From: Clostridiales bacterium UBA3259
Lineage (GTDB): Bacteria > Bacillota_A > Clostridia > Oscillospirales > Oscillospiraceae
Length of the DNA: 15,206 nt
NCBI GenBank assembly: GCA_002362625.1
Contig: DEUP01000014.1
Location: 1-15,206 of the forward strand
Direction: 5' to 3'
Shown here: one piece after another, positions 1 to 7,045 of the stretch
Layout: every line of letters starts with the position of its first letter
Numbering within the stretch: position 1 is the first letter of the stretch
Made by a program: the position numbers and the translations under genes
The notes under the pieces: model-generated
The model's database searches: none
Told to the model about the DNA's origin: nothing
What the model saw: the letters and a program-made list of their open reading frames with translations, nothing else

Positions 1-88
1 TTATTCAGCAGACATTATTATAGACTTTTTTTCAGACTTTATCAAGGGGAGGAATTCCCTATGAAAAAATTTAACAAAAAGGAAATAT
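1..88. other. Intergenic left edge, no gene assigned
   Basis: This AT-rich stretch lies downstream of the minus-strand peptidoglycan-binding gene, which stops at 89. It holds a direct repeat of AGACTT (around 22 and 35) and, on the plus strand, a good ribosome-binding-like GGGGAGGA at about 46-53 followed by an ATG at 61. I see no convincing terminator hairpin with a T tract for the minus-strand operon. The ATG-led frame runs straight into antisense of the next gene, so I do not call a gene here. Confidence 0.5.
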
Positions 89-619
89 CTACAGGGAATT
101 ATGGAGGTTCGCTGCCAGGGGATATTGAAGGGCCAAATGCCTCCAGGTATGCTTATCCAGGTTTCCGGTCATGGGCAGGCCGCACAGCTGCTGGAAGGAG
201 GCCAGGGAATCGGCGGTGCAGTCATCCAGAAAGCCAGTATGGCTGGGCTCGGCTATACTTTGATACACGTCACACAGGGTATGAAGCATAGCCTGGGTCA
301 GGTGGACGTAGGGGGAGCGTTCCCCCTTACGGATCACCTGATTGGGATTGAGGACAATGCCGATGGTCTGGGCCTCCTGCTGGGCGGAAAGGGCCGGTTC
401 GTAGGCGGCCAGAATGGCCTGCCAGGTGGTGTGATCCGTCACTCCGGTGACCGGCAGACCGTGGTGCTGCTGGAAAACCGTGACGGCCCGCATGGTGTTG
501 GGGCCGTAGATGCCGTCGGGGATTACGGATACATAGCGGTCGTTGTGTTCCGCCAGCACCCGCAGCATGGTTTGCAGACTGCGGATGGGCTGACCGATAA
601 AGGATACGGGTGGTCTCAT
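89..619 (-). CDS. Double peptidoglycan-binding domain protein (spore cortex-lytic-like)
   Basis: The 176-residue protein consists almost entirely of two PG_binding_1-like repeats, roughly residues 9-70 and 97-165. Each shows the family pattern DGIYGPNT followed by a helix ending in FQ and a GLP-TG-hD-TW segment. It carries no catalytic domain, signal peptide or membrane segment, so on sequence alone it is a binding protein, presumably for peptidoglycan or spore cortex. The start codon overlaps the stop of the upstream SpoIID-like gene in an ATGA arrangement, and a GGAGG lies 7 nt before it, so the two are translationally coupled. It is the last gene of a three-gene operon with a sigma-K-like promoter. 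The second repeat is more divergent (FLDDCTADS instead of DGxxGxxT). Family assignment is confident; a role in spores is inference from context. Confidence 0.85.
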   Translation of the reverse strand: MRPPVSFIGQPIRSLQTMLRVLAEHNDRYVSVIPDGIYGPNTMRAVTVFQQHHGLPVTGVTDHTTWQAILAAYEPALSAQQEAQTIGIVLNPNQVIRKGERSPYVHLTQAMLHTLCDVYQSIAEPSHTGFLDDCTADSLASFQQLCGLPMTGNLDKHTWRHLALQYPLAANLHNSL

Positions 620-1842
620 CGTGGTGCCTCCTGTTTGACCGGATCCTGATTGCCGATCCGGAGATCATTGCCGGGGAATTGGGTCATGGTGCTGGTCTGG
701 GAGTACCGGGAACGGGGATTGGTGCCGGAGATCAGGGAATAGGTATAGGGGAACTGCTCGGGATTGCGCCAGGTGTTTTCGATGCCGGAGAACTGATCGT
801 AGATCTCGTTCCAGGTCTCCCCGTTGACAATGCCTGTTTGCGGCAGGTCAAACCGTGCCTGGGCGGCGAGAACGGCGTTGCGGGTGGCAGGACCGAAGAT
901 GCCGTCTACGTTCAGCGGAGGGATCTCGGAAATATAGGCGGAAAGGACGCTGAGCATGTATTGCAGATGCTCCACGCTGACGCCCCGGTCTCCCTGCTGA
1001 ATGGGCCGTGTGTTGGCCCAGGAGTTTACGTAGAACCGTTGCCCTTCACTGCGCAGCTCCGCCATCTGGGTCACGGCGATATAGAGACGCACCAGGGCGT
1101 ACCAGGTGGCCCGGCCCACGATGCCGTCCACCCCAAGATCAAAGATCTCCTGGAACTTACGAACAGCCGCCTCAGTCTGCGCGCCGAAGATTCCATCCAC
1201 CGGGTAAATCTTGGGAATGGCCGGATAATTCTGGGAAATGCGGTTCAGCTCTGTCTGGATGACCACCACACTCGGGCCAGAGGTGCCCCGGCGCAGGGGC
1301 GTACCGGGATAGGAAGAGGTCAAGCCTCGAACAGGCGCGTTGCTGACGATTTCCACGTCTCCGTAGTAGCTTCGCAGGATCTGGGGAGCGTTGTAGCCCT
1401 GCATGGCCAGATTCTGGCTGCCCCACTGGCTGAGGCCCTCGCACTGGGCGGTGGTGCCGTTGCAGAATTTCGCCGCCAAAGGCTCTACAAAGCCGGGACG
1501 GCGGAGGTAACTGTTGAACAGGTCGTCGGCCAGCTGCGCCACATTGGAAAAATAGCTTCGGCCGTTGACAAAGAACTGGTCATATGCGGTGGAATTGGTA
1601 ATGTCAAAGTTATAGCCACGGCTCCGATAGAACTCGGTGTAGATCCGGTTCAAAGCGAAGGAGGTAATGGCCAGGATATTTGCCCGGAGGGCGCTCTCCT
1701 CCCAGGTGGGATAGATCTCGCTGGATGCCACGTTTTTTACATAGTCCACGAAGTTTACCGTTACATTTTGGGCCGGCTCATCCGGGGCGCCCAGGTGTAC
1801 GGTGATCCGCTGGGGAACATAAGGGGTTACAATGGGCGGCAT
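616..1842 (-). CDS. SpoIID-like domain protein with two C-terminal peptidoglycan-binding domains
   Basis: 408 residues. Residues about 30-165 resemble the SpoIID/LytB domain: YVKNVASSEIYPTW then ESALRANILAI corresponds to the family's YVxGVVAxEMPxxW-x-EALKAQAVAA, keeping a Glu (E49) where SpoIID has its catalytic Glu. CEGLSQWGSQNLA (134-146) followed by GYNAPQILRSYYG matches the family's GHGVGMSQxGA and GxSxxEILxxYYPG. SpoIID is a lytic transglycosylase that trims denuded glycan strands during engulfment. Here the HGVGM part is altered. Two PG_binding_1 repeats follow (about 183-255 and 281-355), both with VDGIFG. No signal peptide or N-terminal membrane anchor is visible, unlike classical SpoIID. 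The start at 1842 has an AGGAGGTG 5 nt upstream. It lies 10 nt after the upstream gene and overlaps the next by 4 nt. Whether it is catalytically active is unknown. Confidence 0.8.
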   Translation of the reverse strand: MPPIVTPYVPQRITVHLGAPDEPAQNVTVNFVDYVKNVASSEIYPTWEESALRANILAITSFALNRIYTEFYRSRGYNFDITNSTAYDQFFVNGRSYFSNVAQLADDLFNSYLRRPGFVEPLAAKFCNGTTAQCEGLSQWGSQNLAMQGYNAPQILRSYYGDVEIVSNAPVRGLTSSYPGTPLRRGTSGPSVVVIQTELNRISQNYPAIPKIYPVDGIFGAQTEAAVRKFQEIFDLGVDGIVGRATWYALVRLYIAVTQMAELRSEGQRFYVNSWANTRPIQQGDRGVSVEHLQYMLSVLSAYISEIPPLNVDGIFGPATRNAVLAAQARFDLPQTGIVNGETWNEIYDQFSGIENTWRNPEQFPYTYSLISGTNPRSRYSQTSTMTQFPGNDLRIGNQDPVKQEAPR

Positions 1843-1852
1843 GGTTCACCTC

Positions 1853-2233
1853 CTATAGATTCTGGGGAGGCGTCTGGAAAATCATATTCTGATCCCACTG
1901 ATTCGGAAGCTCCGACAGGGGAACCATTTCCAGGTTCTGCCAGGTGGTGGTGTCTGGGAATACCTGAAGGTTCTCCGACTCTACCTGCTCATAGCCCTGA
2001 AGCCGGGCATAGAGGTTAACGGAAGTAAATGGCGGCTCGCCGCTGCCCGGGGTCTGGCTTTCCGATTTGTCCGGGACAGGGATGGGAATGGGGACAATCT
2101 GACCGCTTTGATCCGTCAGCCGCATGGCAATGGCGGTGCCGTCTGAGGCGGTGATGGTAATGGCCACGTTCTTTAAGGGAAATTCAGCATTGCTGGTAAA
2201 GGCGCGAACCTGTATGTAGCCTGTAGCAGACAA
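1853..2233 (-). CDS. Small beta-sandwich (carboxypeptidase regulatory-like) protein, first gene of spore-type operon
   Basis: 126 residues if translation begins at the TTG at 2233, which reads M/L-SATGYIQVRAFTSNAEFPL. I chose it because AAAGGAG lies 8 nt upstream; the in-frame GTG at 2251 has its nearest SD-like AGGAG only 3 nt away. The pattern GYIQVRAFTSNAEFPLKNVAI, then DGTAIAMRLTDQSGQ, then NLYARLQGYE, resembles carboxypeptidase regulatory-like / transthyretin-type beta domains that sit on surfaces and present loops. A proline-rich linker (PIPIPVPD) lies in the middle. There is no signal peptide. It heads the operon with the SpoIID-like and peptidoglycan-binding genes, so a structural or targeting role in the spore envelope is plausible. 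That function is inference; the fold assignment is tentative. Confidence 0.72.
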   Translation of the reverse strand: MSATGYIQVRAFTSNAEFPLKNVAITITASDGTAIAMRLTDQSGQIVPIPIPVPDKSESQTPGSGEPPFTSVNLYARLQGYEQVESENLQVFPDTTTWQNLEMVPLSELPNQWDQNMIFQTPPQNL

Positions 2234-2260
2234 GCATATCACTCCTTTCACACTCTCCTG

Positions 2261-2288
2261 TAGTATATGCGGGGAAAGGCCGTCCGGT
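2261..2288 (-). promoter_or_regulatory. Candidate sigma-K-type promoter for the SpoIID-like operon
   Basis: On the minus strand a -10-like GCATATACTA (2261-2270) matches the sigma-K consensus gCATAnnnTA. An ACC (2286-2288) lies 16 nt upstream of CATA, in agreement with the sigma-K -35 (AC). The predicted start falls just before the AGGAG/AAAGGAG ribosome binding region of the 2233 start. No good sigma-A hexamers were seen here. Consensus comparison is from established B. subtilis knowledge; activity is inferred. Confidence 0.5.
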
Positions 2289-2308
2289 TCCTGAAACCAG
2301 ACGGCCTT
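2276..2308 (-). terminator. Hairpin downstream of the helical-bundle gene
   Basis: A 9-bp perfect stem AAGGCCGTC / GACGGCCTT with a 15-nt loop begins 2 nt after the stop codon at 2311. The 3' tail on the minus strand is CTTTCCCC, a weak U tract. It probably ends the 2739-2311 transcript. It overlaps the -35 region of the candidate sigma-K promoter of the next operon. Confidence 0.6.
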
Positions 2309-2310
2309 GC

Positions 2311-2739
2311 TTATAGGAACCCCTGCATCTGACGGATATTCGCCGTTTCGCAGTCCAGAAGCTTCTGGGAGAGAATATCCACCTGTTCGTCCTGCCCGGC
2401 GTATTGGTGGATGTTTTTCAACCCCTTAATCATGCCCTTGGTGTTGCCGTTAATCATCATTCCGGCAATCTTGGAATCGGAATTTCTGCCGCCCACCTTC
2501 ATTCGCACCATCATGTCCGTCATCATCCGCACCGCCGGATCCACTTCATCCAGCTCCCATCCCCGCTGGGTAGCGATTTGATGGGTCTCCGTCTCAATGG
2601 AGTCGTATTCGTGGAGCTGAGACTCCAGAGCCTTCCTTAGCCCCGGCCGCATGGAGGTGTCCAGCACGCTGCGGATGCCGATCTGGCCCATTTGGGTGGT
2701 TTTTAATATGGAGGTCAGAATCTCCTTGCTGTCTTTCAT
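2311..2739 (-). CDS. Hypothetical helical-bundle (ferritin-like) protein
   Basis: 142 residues, nearly all predictable as amphipathic helices: KEILTSILKTTQMGQIGIRSVLD, GLRKALESQLHEYDSIETETHQIATQ, a Met-rich helix PAVRMMTDMMVRMKV, and a C-terminal pair ending in NIRQMQGFL. The pattern (SKIAGMMINGNTKGMIKGLKN, then LLDCETANIRQMQGFL) is what I know from small ferritin-like/four-helix proteins of unknown function in Clostridia. I do not recognise a named gene, and a metal site is not obvious. The ATG at 2739 is preceded by GGTGAT, a weak ribosome site. A sigma-G-like promoter lies directly upstream, and a spore-type operon follows on the same strand, suggesting forespore expression; this is inference. 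Confidence 0.78.
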   Translation of the reverse strand: MKDSKEILTSILKTTQMGQIGIRSVLDTSMRPGLRKALESQLHEYDSIETETHQIATQRGWELDEVDPAVRMMTDMMVRMKVGGRNSDSKIAGMMINGNTKGMIKGLKNIHQYAGQDEQVDILSQKLLDCETANIRQMQGFL

Positions 2740-2755
2740 CTTACATCACCGTAGC

Positions 2756-2784
2756 TAGTATGCACATTCTCCCGGGAACCATTC
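2756..2784 (-). promoter_or_regulatory. Candidate sigma-G-type promoter for the helical-bundle gene
   Basis: Minus-strand GAATG (2780-2784) followed after 17 nt by CATACTA (2756-2762) matches the sigma-G pattern GHATR-N17/18-CATnnTA. The predicted start would lie around 2749, very close to the ribosome site, leaving a very short leader. That short leader is the main reason for caution. Confidence 0.4.
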
Positions 2785-2819
2785 ATAGAATTAGGAGGTA
2801 AGGAAAGGATGTGACCCAT

Positions 2820-4637
2820 ATGTGCGCGATATCCGGGATCATCGGAACAAAGGCGGAGGAACAAACCATCGCGGCAATGCTATCCACCATGCACCGTCGT
2901 GGGCCGGACGGCAGCGGGGTTTTTCGTGACGGGGATGTGACGCTCTTCCACAGCAGACTGGCCATTATCGACCCTCCCGGCGGGAAGCAGCCTATGACCT
3001 ATACCCAGGCGGGAGAAACCTATACCATCATCTATAACGGCGAGCTGTACAATACCGAGGAGCTTCGCCGTGACCTTCTGACGAAAGGCCACTTCTTTTT
3101 AGGCCATTCCGATACAGAGGTGCTTCTCCATGCCTATGGAGAGTACGGGGCGGACTGCGTAACCCGTTTAAACGGCATTTTCGCATTCGCCGTCTGGGAG
3201 CAGGGCGCGAAACGGCTGTTTCTCGCCAGAGACCGGATCGGCGTAAAGCCCTTGTTTTATAAGCTGCATGAGAGCGGACTGCTGTTCGCCTCGGAGATCA
3301 AAACCATACTGGCCTATCCCGGCGTGAAAGCAGAGCTGGATGAGACAGGGGCAGCCCAGATCATTCTATTCGGCCCGGGAAGACTGCCGGGAAGCGGCGT
3401 ATTCCGGGGCATTCAGGAGGTGGAACCGGGGTGCTGCGGCTTCTATGAAGGAGGAAAACTGACCCTGGGGCAATATTGGAAGCTGAGGGATCGGGAACAT
3501 AGGGACAGCTTTGAGGAAACGGTGGAGTGCGTCCGGTATCTGGTGCAGGATGCCATACAGCGGCAGATGGTCTCCGATGTACCTATTGGAACGCTCCTGT
3601 CCGGCGGCCTGGATTCCAGCATCATTACCGCCGTCTGCGCCAGGGAGATGGAGAAACGGGGTGAAGTCTTAAAAACCTTTTCGGTGGATTACCGAGATAA
3701 TGACCGGTATTTTCAGGCGAACAAATTCCAGCCCAATTCGGACAATGCGTACATTCAAATCATGGAGGAGGCCCTTCACACGGATCACCACCGTACGGTG
3801 CTGACCCCGGAGGATCTGTCTGACGCGCTGGAGGATGCCACCATTGCCCGGGATTTGCCTGGTATGGCGGATGTGGACTTTTCTCTGCTGGCCTTCTGCC
3901 GGGAAATCCGTCAGGATGTGAAGGTTGCGCTGTCAGGGGAGTGCGCCGATGAGATTTTCGGCGGATACCCCTGGTACCGGGATCCAGAGGTACGGGCCAG
4001 GGAGGGCTTCCCCTGGGCCCAGAATACAGCCCAGCGATGCAGGCTTTTGTCATCGGCGGTGAAGCTGGATGGAGAGGCCTTTGTCATGGAGGCCTATAAC
4101 AAAACCTGCCGGGAAAGCGATATCCTGCCGGGAACGCCGGATATTGACCGGCGGATGAAGGAAATGGTGAATCTGAACTTCGCCTATTTCATGCAGACCC
4201 TGCTGGATCGAAAGGATCGCATGAGCATGTACTGCTCCCTGGAGGTTCGGGTGCCCTTCTGCGACTATCGCATTGCGGAATACCTTTATAGTGTTCCCTG
4301 GGAATTCAAAGATTATCAGGGCAGGGAAAAGGGGCTGCTGCGTCAGGCGGTAAGCGGGCTGCTGCCCAGGGAGATTCTGGAACGGAAGAAAAGTCCCTAT
4401 CCCAAGACCTTCGACCCCAGGTATGAGCTTTTGATGGAAAAGCGGCTGGCAAACCTGCTGGAAGACAGCGGGGCGTCCATATGGCACCTGCTCAGCCGGG
4501 ACGAGGTAAAGACTATGCTGGCAGCACCCGCTCAATGGCCCTGGTACGGCCAGCTCATGCGGCGGCCCCAGACCATGGCCTATCTCTGCCAAATTGATTT
4601 TTGGCTCCGGCATAACAACGTAGCATTTTGCTTCTGA
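2820..4637 (+). CDS. asnB: Asparagine synthase (glutamine-hydrolysing)
   Basis: 605 residues. It makes asparagine from aspartate, ATP and glutamine in the cytoplasm. The N-terminal class II amidotransferase domain begins M-C-AISGIIG, with Cys2 as the nucleophile. This fixes the start at the ATG at 2820 rather than the in-frame GTG at 2811, because the Cys must become N-terminal after Met removal. RRGPDGSG (26-33) and YNGELYN are the conserved amidotransferase segments. The synthetase domain carries the PP-loop SGGLDSS at 261-267, and LSGECADEIFGGYPW and RKDRMSMYCSLEVRVPFCD are also typical. Length fits bacterial AsnB. An AGGAGG lies at 2793-2798, rather far from either start; AAAGG at 2804-2808 is closer. 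It is transcribed alone, with a strong terminator downstream. No convincing sigma-A promoter is visible in the short region shared with the divergent gene. Confidence 0.95.
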   Translation: MCAISGIIGTKAEEQTIAAMLSTMHRRGPDGSGVFRDGDVTLFHSRLAIIDPPGGKQPMTYTQAGETYTIIYNGELYNTEELRRDLLTKGHFFLGHSDTEVLLHAYGEYGADCVTRLNGIFAFAVWEQGAKRLFLARDRIGVKPLFYKLHESGLLFASEIKTILAYPGVKAELDETGAAQIILFGPGRLPGSGVFRGIQEVEPGCCGFYEGGKLTLGQYWKLRDREHRDSFEETVECVRYLVQDAIQRQMVSDVPIGTLLSGGLDSSIITAVCAREMEKRGEVLKTFSVDYRDNDRYFQANKFQPNSDNAYIQIMEEALHTDHHRTVLTPEDLSDALEDATIARDLPGMADVDFSLLAFCREIRQDVKVALSGECADEIFGGYPWYRDPEVRAREGFPWAQNTAQRCRLLSSAVKLDGEAFVMEAYNKTCRESDILPGTPDIDRRMKEMVNLNFAYFMQTLLDRKDRMSMYCSLEVRVPFCDYRIAEYLYSVPWEFKDYQGREKGLLRQAVSGLLPREILERKKSPYPKTFDPRYELLMEKRLANLLEDSGASIWHLLSRDEVKTMLAAPAQWPWYGQLMRRPQTMAYLCQIDFWLRHNNVAFCF

Positions 4638-4644
4638 ACGAAAT

Positions 4645-4684
4645 ACACCCCTGCAAACCGGCGGAATGCAGGGGTGTTTTCTCT
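4645..4684 (+). terminator. Intrinsic terminator of asnB
   Basis: An 11-bp perfect stem ACACCCCTGCA / TGCAGGGGTGT (4645-4655, 4667-4677) with an 11-nt loop is followed by TTTTCTCTT. It lies between convergent genes and may also serve the minus-strand gene ending at 4704, although the tail on that strand is weaker. Confidence 0.88.
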
Positions 4685-4703
4685 TAGTATGTGATATGAG
4701 CTG

Positions 4704-5987
4704 TCACAGATTGGCAAGCCCGGCCTCCACCAGCTTCTGAAGGCTCATAAGAATGCCGATCTTGGCGTGATCCCAGGTAAGTCCGCCCTGGAAGTACACG
4801 GCATAGGGAGGCCGGATGGGCCCGTCGGCGGAAAGCTCAATGGAGCTGCCCTGAACGAATGCGCCTGCCGCCATAATCACCTTGTCGTTATAGCCGGGCA
4901 TATCGGAAGGGTAGGGAGTGGCGAAGGAATCTACGGGAGCGGCCGCCTGAATGCCCTTGCAGAAGGCAACCATAGCCTCCTCACTGCCCAGCTCCACCGC
5001 CTGGATGATATCATGGCGGTCCTCGGAGGCGTTGGGCACACAGGGAAAGCCCAGCGGCTCATAGAGGTTCGCGGCGAAGACAGCGCCCTTTTCCGCACCG
5101 GCCACCACGGTAGGCGCCAGAAAGAAGCCCTGATACAGGGCAGGCATCAGTCCCAGGTTCGCGCCCACCTCCTGGCCCAGGCCGGGAGCAGACAGGCGGT
5201 AGGCACACCGGTCAACACATTTCTTTGTACCCACAATATAGCCGCCGATGGGAGCCAGACCGCCGCCGGGGTTCTTGATCAGGGAGCCTACGGTCATATC
5301 CGCGCCTACATCGGAAGGCTCTTCTATCTCCACGAACTCGCCGTAGCAGTTGTCCACCATCACCAGTACGTCCGGCTTTACGGACTTGCAGAAGGCGATC
5401 AGCTCTCCGATCTGCGCCACGGAAAAGGTAGGACGGGTGGCGTACCCCTTGGAGCGCTGAACGGTAATGAGCTTGGTTTTTTCGTTGATGGCCCTTCGGA
5501 TATTCTCATAGTCGAAGCTTCCGTCGGGAAGCAGATCCACCTGGCGGTAGCTGATGCCGTATTCCGCCAGGGAACAGGGACTTTCCCGAATGCCGATAAC
5601 CTCCTGCAAGGTGTCGTAGGGAAGCCCAACAGGGGACAGCAGTTCGTCTCCCGGCAGCAGGTTGGCGCTGAGGGCCACGGTAAGGGCATGGGTGCCGCAG
5701 GTGATCTGAGGCCGCACCAGGGCTGCCTCCGTGTGAAATACATCGGCGTAGACCTTTTCCAGGTTGTCCCGGCCAAAGTCGTCGTAACCATAGCCGGTGG
5801 TAGCGGCAAAGCATCCGGCGGAGACATGATTTTTCTGCATGGCCCAAAGCACCTTGGCCTGGTTATATTCCGCGATTTTGTCAATGGCGGCAAAGCGTTC
5901 CTTCAGGCGATCCAGGGTCTTCTCGCCATAGGCGTATACGGCAGGGGAGATCCCCATGGTTTGATACAATTCCAGCAGCTGCTCCAT
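4704..5987 (-). CDS. PLP-dependent methionine gamma-lyase / aluminium-resistance family protein (YnbB-like)
   Basis: 427 residues from the ATG at 5987, chosen because GAGAAAGG lies 9 nt upstream; an in-frame GTG at 6011 has a worse site. It belongs to the cystathionine-lyase-like fold-type I PLP enzymes often annotated as methionine gamma-lyase family or aluminium resistance protein (PF06838). Recognisable segments are NQAKVLWAMQKNHVS, TGYGYDDFGRD, RPQITCGTHALTVAL, a VMVDNCYGEFVE stretch with the PLP-contacting Asp, and SLIKNPGGG with the probable Schiff-base Lys238. Some relatives cleave sulphur amino acids; the true substrate here is unproven. It is a single transcription unit with a perfect-consensus promoter, and B. 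subtilis ynbB lies near glnRA, but no such context exists here. Family assignment is secure, function uncertain. Confidence 0.92.
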   Translation of the reverse strand: MEQLLELYQTMGISPAVYAYGEKTLDRLKERFAAIDKIAEYNQAKVLWAMQKNHVSAGCFAATTGYGYDDFGRDNLEKVYADVFHTEAALVRPQITCGTHALTVALSANLLPGDELLSPVGLPYDTLQEVIGIRESPCSLAEYGISYRQVDLLPDGSFDYENIRRAINEKTKLITVQRSKGYATRPTFSVAQIGELIAFCKSVKPDVLVMVDNCYGEFVEIEEPSDVGADMTVGSLIKNPGGGLAPIGGYIVGTKKCVDRCAYRLSAPGLGQEVGANLGLMPALYQGFFLAPTVVAGAEKGAVFAANLYEPLGFPCVPNASEDRHDIIQAVELGSEEAMVAFCKGIQAAAPVDSFATPYPSDMPGYNDKVIMAAGAFVQGSSIELSADGPIRPPYAVYFQGGLTWDHAKIGILMSLQKLVEAGLANL

Positions 5988-6031
5988 AATTTTGTGCCTT
6001 TCTCTGTTCACAAGGTATTTTTCTCCATGGA

Positions 6032-6060
6032 ATTATACGAAATCCCGCTCCGGATGTCAA
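6032..6060 (-). promoter_or_regulatory. Perfect-consensus sigma-A promoter of the YnbB-like gene
   Basis: Minus-strand TTGACA (6055-6060), 17-nt spacer, TATAAT (6032-6037): both hexamers and the spacer equal the sigma-A optimum. The predicted start near 6025 gives a leader of about 40 nt to the ATG at 5987. Confidence 0.9.
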
Positions 6061-6109
6061 GGCCGGGGCGGGGACTTCTGCGAGGCTATTTTTGCGATTT
6101 GTAATGATC

Positions 6110-6826
6110 TCAGTCTCTTCTCCGCCGTCCGCCGAACAGGGTAAGAAGCCGCAGCAGCTGGGCAAGAGAGACGGCGGTGGCGGCCACATAGGTCAGGGCA
6201 GCCGCCTGAAGGGTTTTTCTGGCACCCTTCTGTTCCTCCTGGGTCAGAAGCCCGGCGCTGTCAATGGCTTGCATGGCCCGACGGCTGGCATTGAATTCCA
6301 CCGGCAATGTCACCAGCTGAAATACCAGAGACAATCCAAAGCAGGCAATGCCCAGGTAAATCAGGGTATCTCCGAAATAGCTGAAGGAATAGATGACCAG
6401 ACCCAGCAGGATCAGGGGCATGGCAAGCTTTGAGCCGAAATTGGTAACAGGGATGATGGCGGCCCGGAGCTTGATGGGAGCGTATCCGGCAGCGTACTGC
6501 ACCGCGTGTCCCGCCTCATGGCAGGCAACACCGATAGCAGCGGTGGAGGTATTGCTGTAAACCCCGTCGGACAGGCGGATCACATTGGTTTTGGGATCAT
6601 AATGATCCGTCAGGCTGCCGCTGACATGCTCAATCCGCACGTTCCGTACTCCGTTGGCGGAAAGCACCCGTTGGGCTGCCTCCGCTCCGGTGAGCCTTCT
6701 CCGGGAATACTGGGAAGAATATTTCCTGAATGTGGAATTGACATTGGCACTGGCCCAAAGAGAAAGCAGAATGCATGGCAGCACCAGCACAACATATGTC
6801 ATGTCGAATCCATAATAATATGGCAT
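6110..6826 (-). CDS. YugP-type membrane zinc metallopeptidase
   Basis: 238 residues starting MPYYYGFDMTYVVLVLP. The ATG at 6826 has GGAGG 8 nt upstream and matches the length of YugP (about 225); the longer frame to 6892 crosses the promoter and is rejected. The HExxH zinc motif is H103-E-A-G-H107 in the segment AIGVACHEAGHAVQ. Hydrophobic segments lie at the N terminus (VVLVLPCILLSLWA), at LAMPLILLGLVIYSF and LIYLGIACFGLSLVF, and near the C terminus. LTGAEAAQRVL and DHYDPKTNVIRLSDGVY are family features (Zn_peptidase_2, PF04298). Its substrates are not established. It ends in a basic RRRR tail. No terminator separates it from the downstream YnbB-like gene, but that gene has its own strong promoter. 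Confidence 0.93.
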   Translation of the reverse strand: MPYYYGFDMTYVVLVLPCILLSLWASANVNSTFRKYSSQYSRRRLTGAEAAQRVLSANGVRNVRIEHVSGSLTDHYDPKTNVIRLSDGVYSNTSTAAIGVACHEAGHAVQYAAGYAPIKLRAAIIPVTNFGSKLAMPLILLGLVIYSFSYFGDTLIYLGIACFGLSLVFQLVTLPVEFNASRRAMQAIDSAGLLTQEEQKGARKTLQAAALTYVAATAVSLAQLLRLLTLFGGRRRRD

Positions 6827-6863
6827 AGACCATACCTCCATTTCAAAGTGGATATTTTTATTT

Positions 6864-6892
6864 ATTATAACCCTGTTAACGGGAAATGGCAA
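6864..6892 (-). promoter_or_regulatory. Sigma-A promoter of the YugP-type gene
   Basis: Minus-strand TTGCCA (6887-6892), 17-nt spacer, TATAAT (6864-6869). The spacer contains GTTAAC flanked by CC and GG, an imperfect palindrome at about 6872-6883 that could be an operator. The leader to the ATG at 6826 is about 30 nt. Confidence 0.8.
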
Positions 6893-7002
6893 GCATGGAA
6901 GGGCGGAACTTTTGTAAGTTTCTGTAAATTTTCTATGCCGAAATTTGGAAGGTATAGAGGTCTAAATGTTCACAGTTTGTTCATACTGCTTGGGGGTTGG
7001 GC

Positions 7003-7011
7003 TGATATACT
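7003..7011 (+). promoter_or_regulatory. Candidate extended -10 promoter of the AI-2E family transporter gene
   Basis: TGATATACT fits an extended -10 (TGnTATAAT-like), 35 nt upstream of the start codon at 7046. No good -35 hexamer is seen at 17-18 nt. Confidence 0.4.
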
Positions 7012-7045
7012 GTATGTGAAACTGAAACAGAAATGAAGTGGCGCG

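Noticed and set aside
101..2019. Long plus-strand open frames (101-649 and 610-2019)
   Set aside because: They are antisense to clear peptidoglycan-binding and SpoIID-like genes, with Gly/His-rich low-information translations and no family features.
2781..2798. TAGAAT as a -10 for asnB
   Set aside because: No -35 at 17 nt, and transcription would begin at or after the AGGAGG site.
2811..2819. GTG start for asnB three codons earlier
   Set aside because: It would bury the catalytic Cys at position 5; class II amidotransferases need the Cys directly after Met.
4767..6104. 445-codon plus-strand open frame
   Set aside because: Exact antisense shadow of the YnbB-like PLP enzyme gene, and it would run across that gene's promoter.
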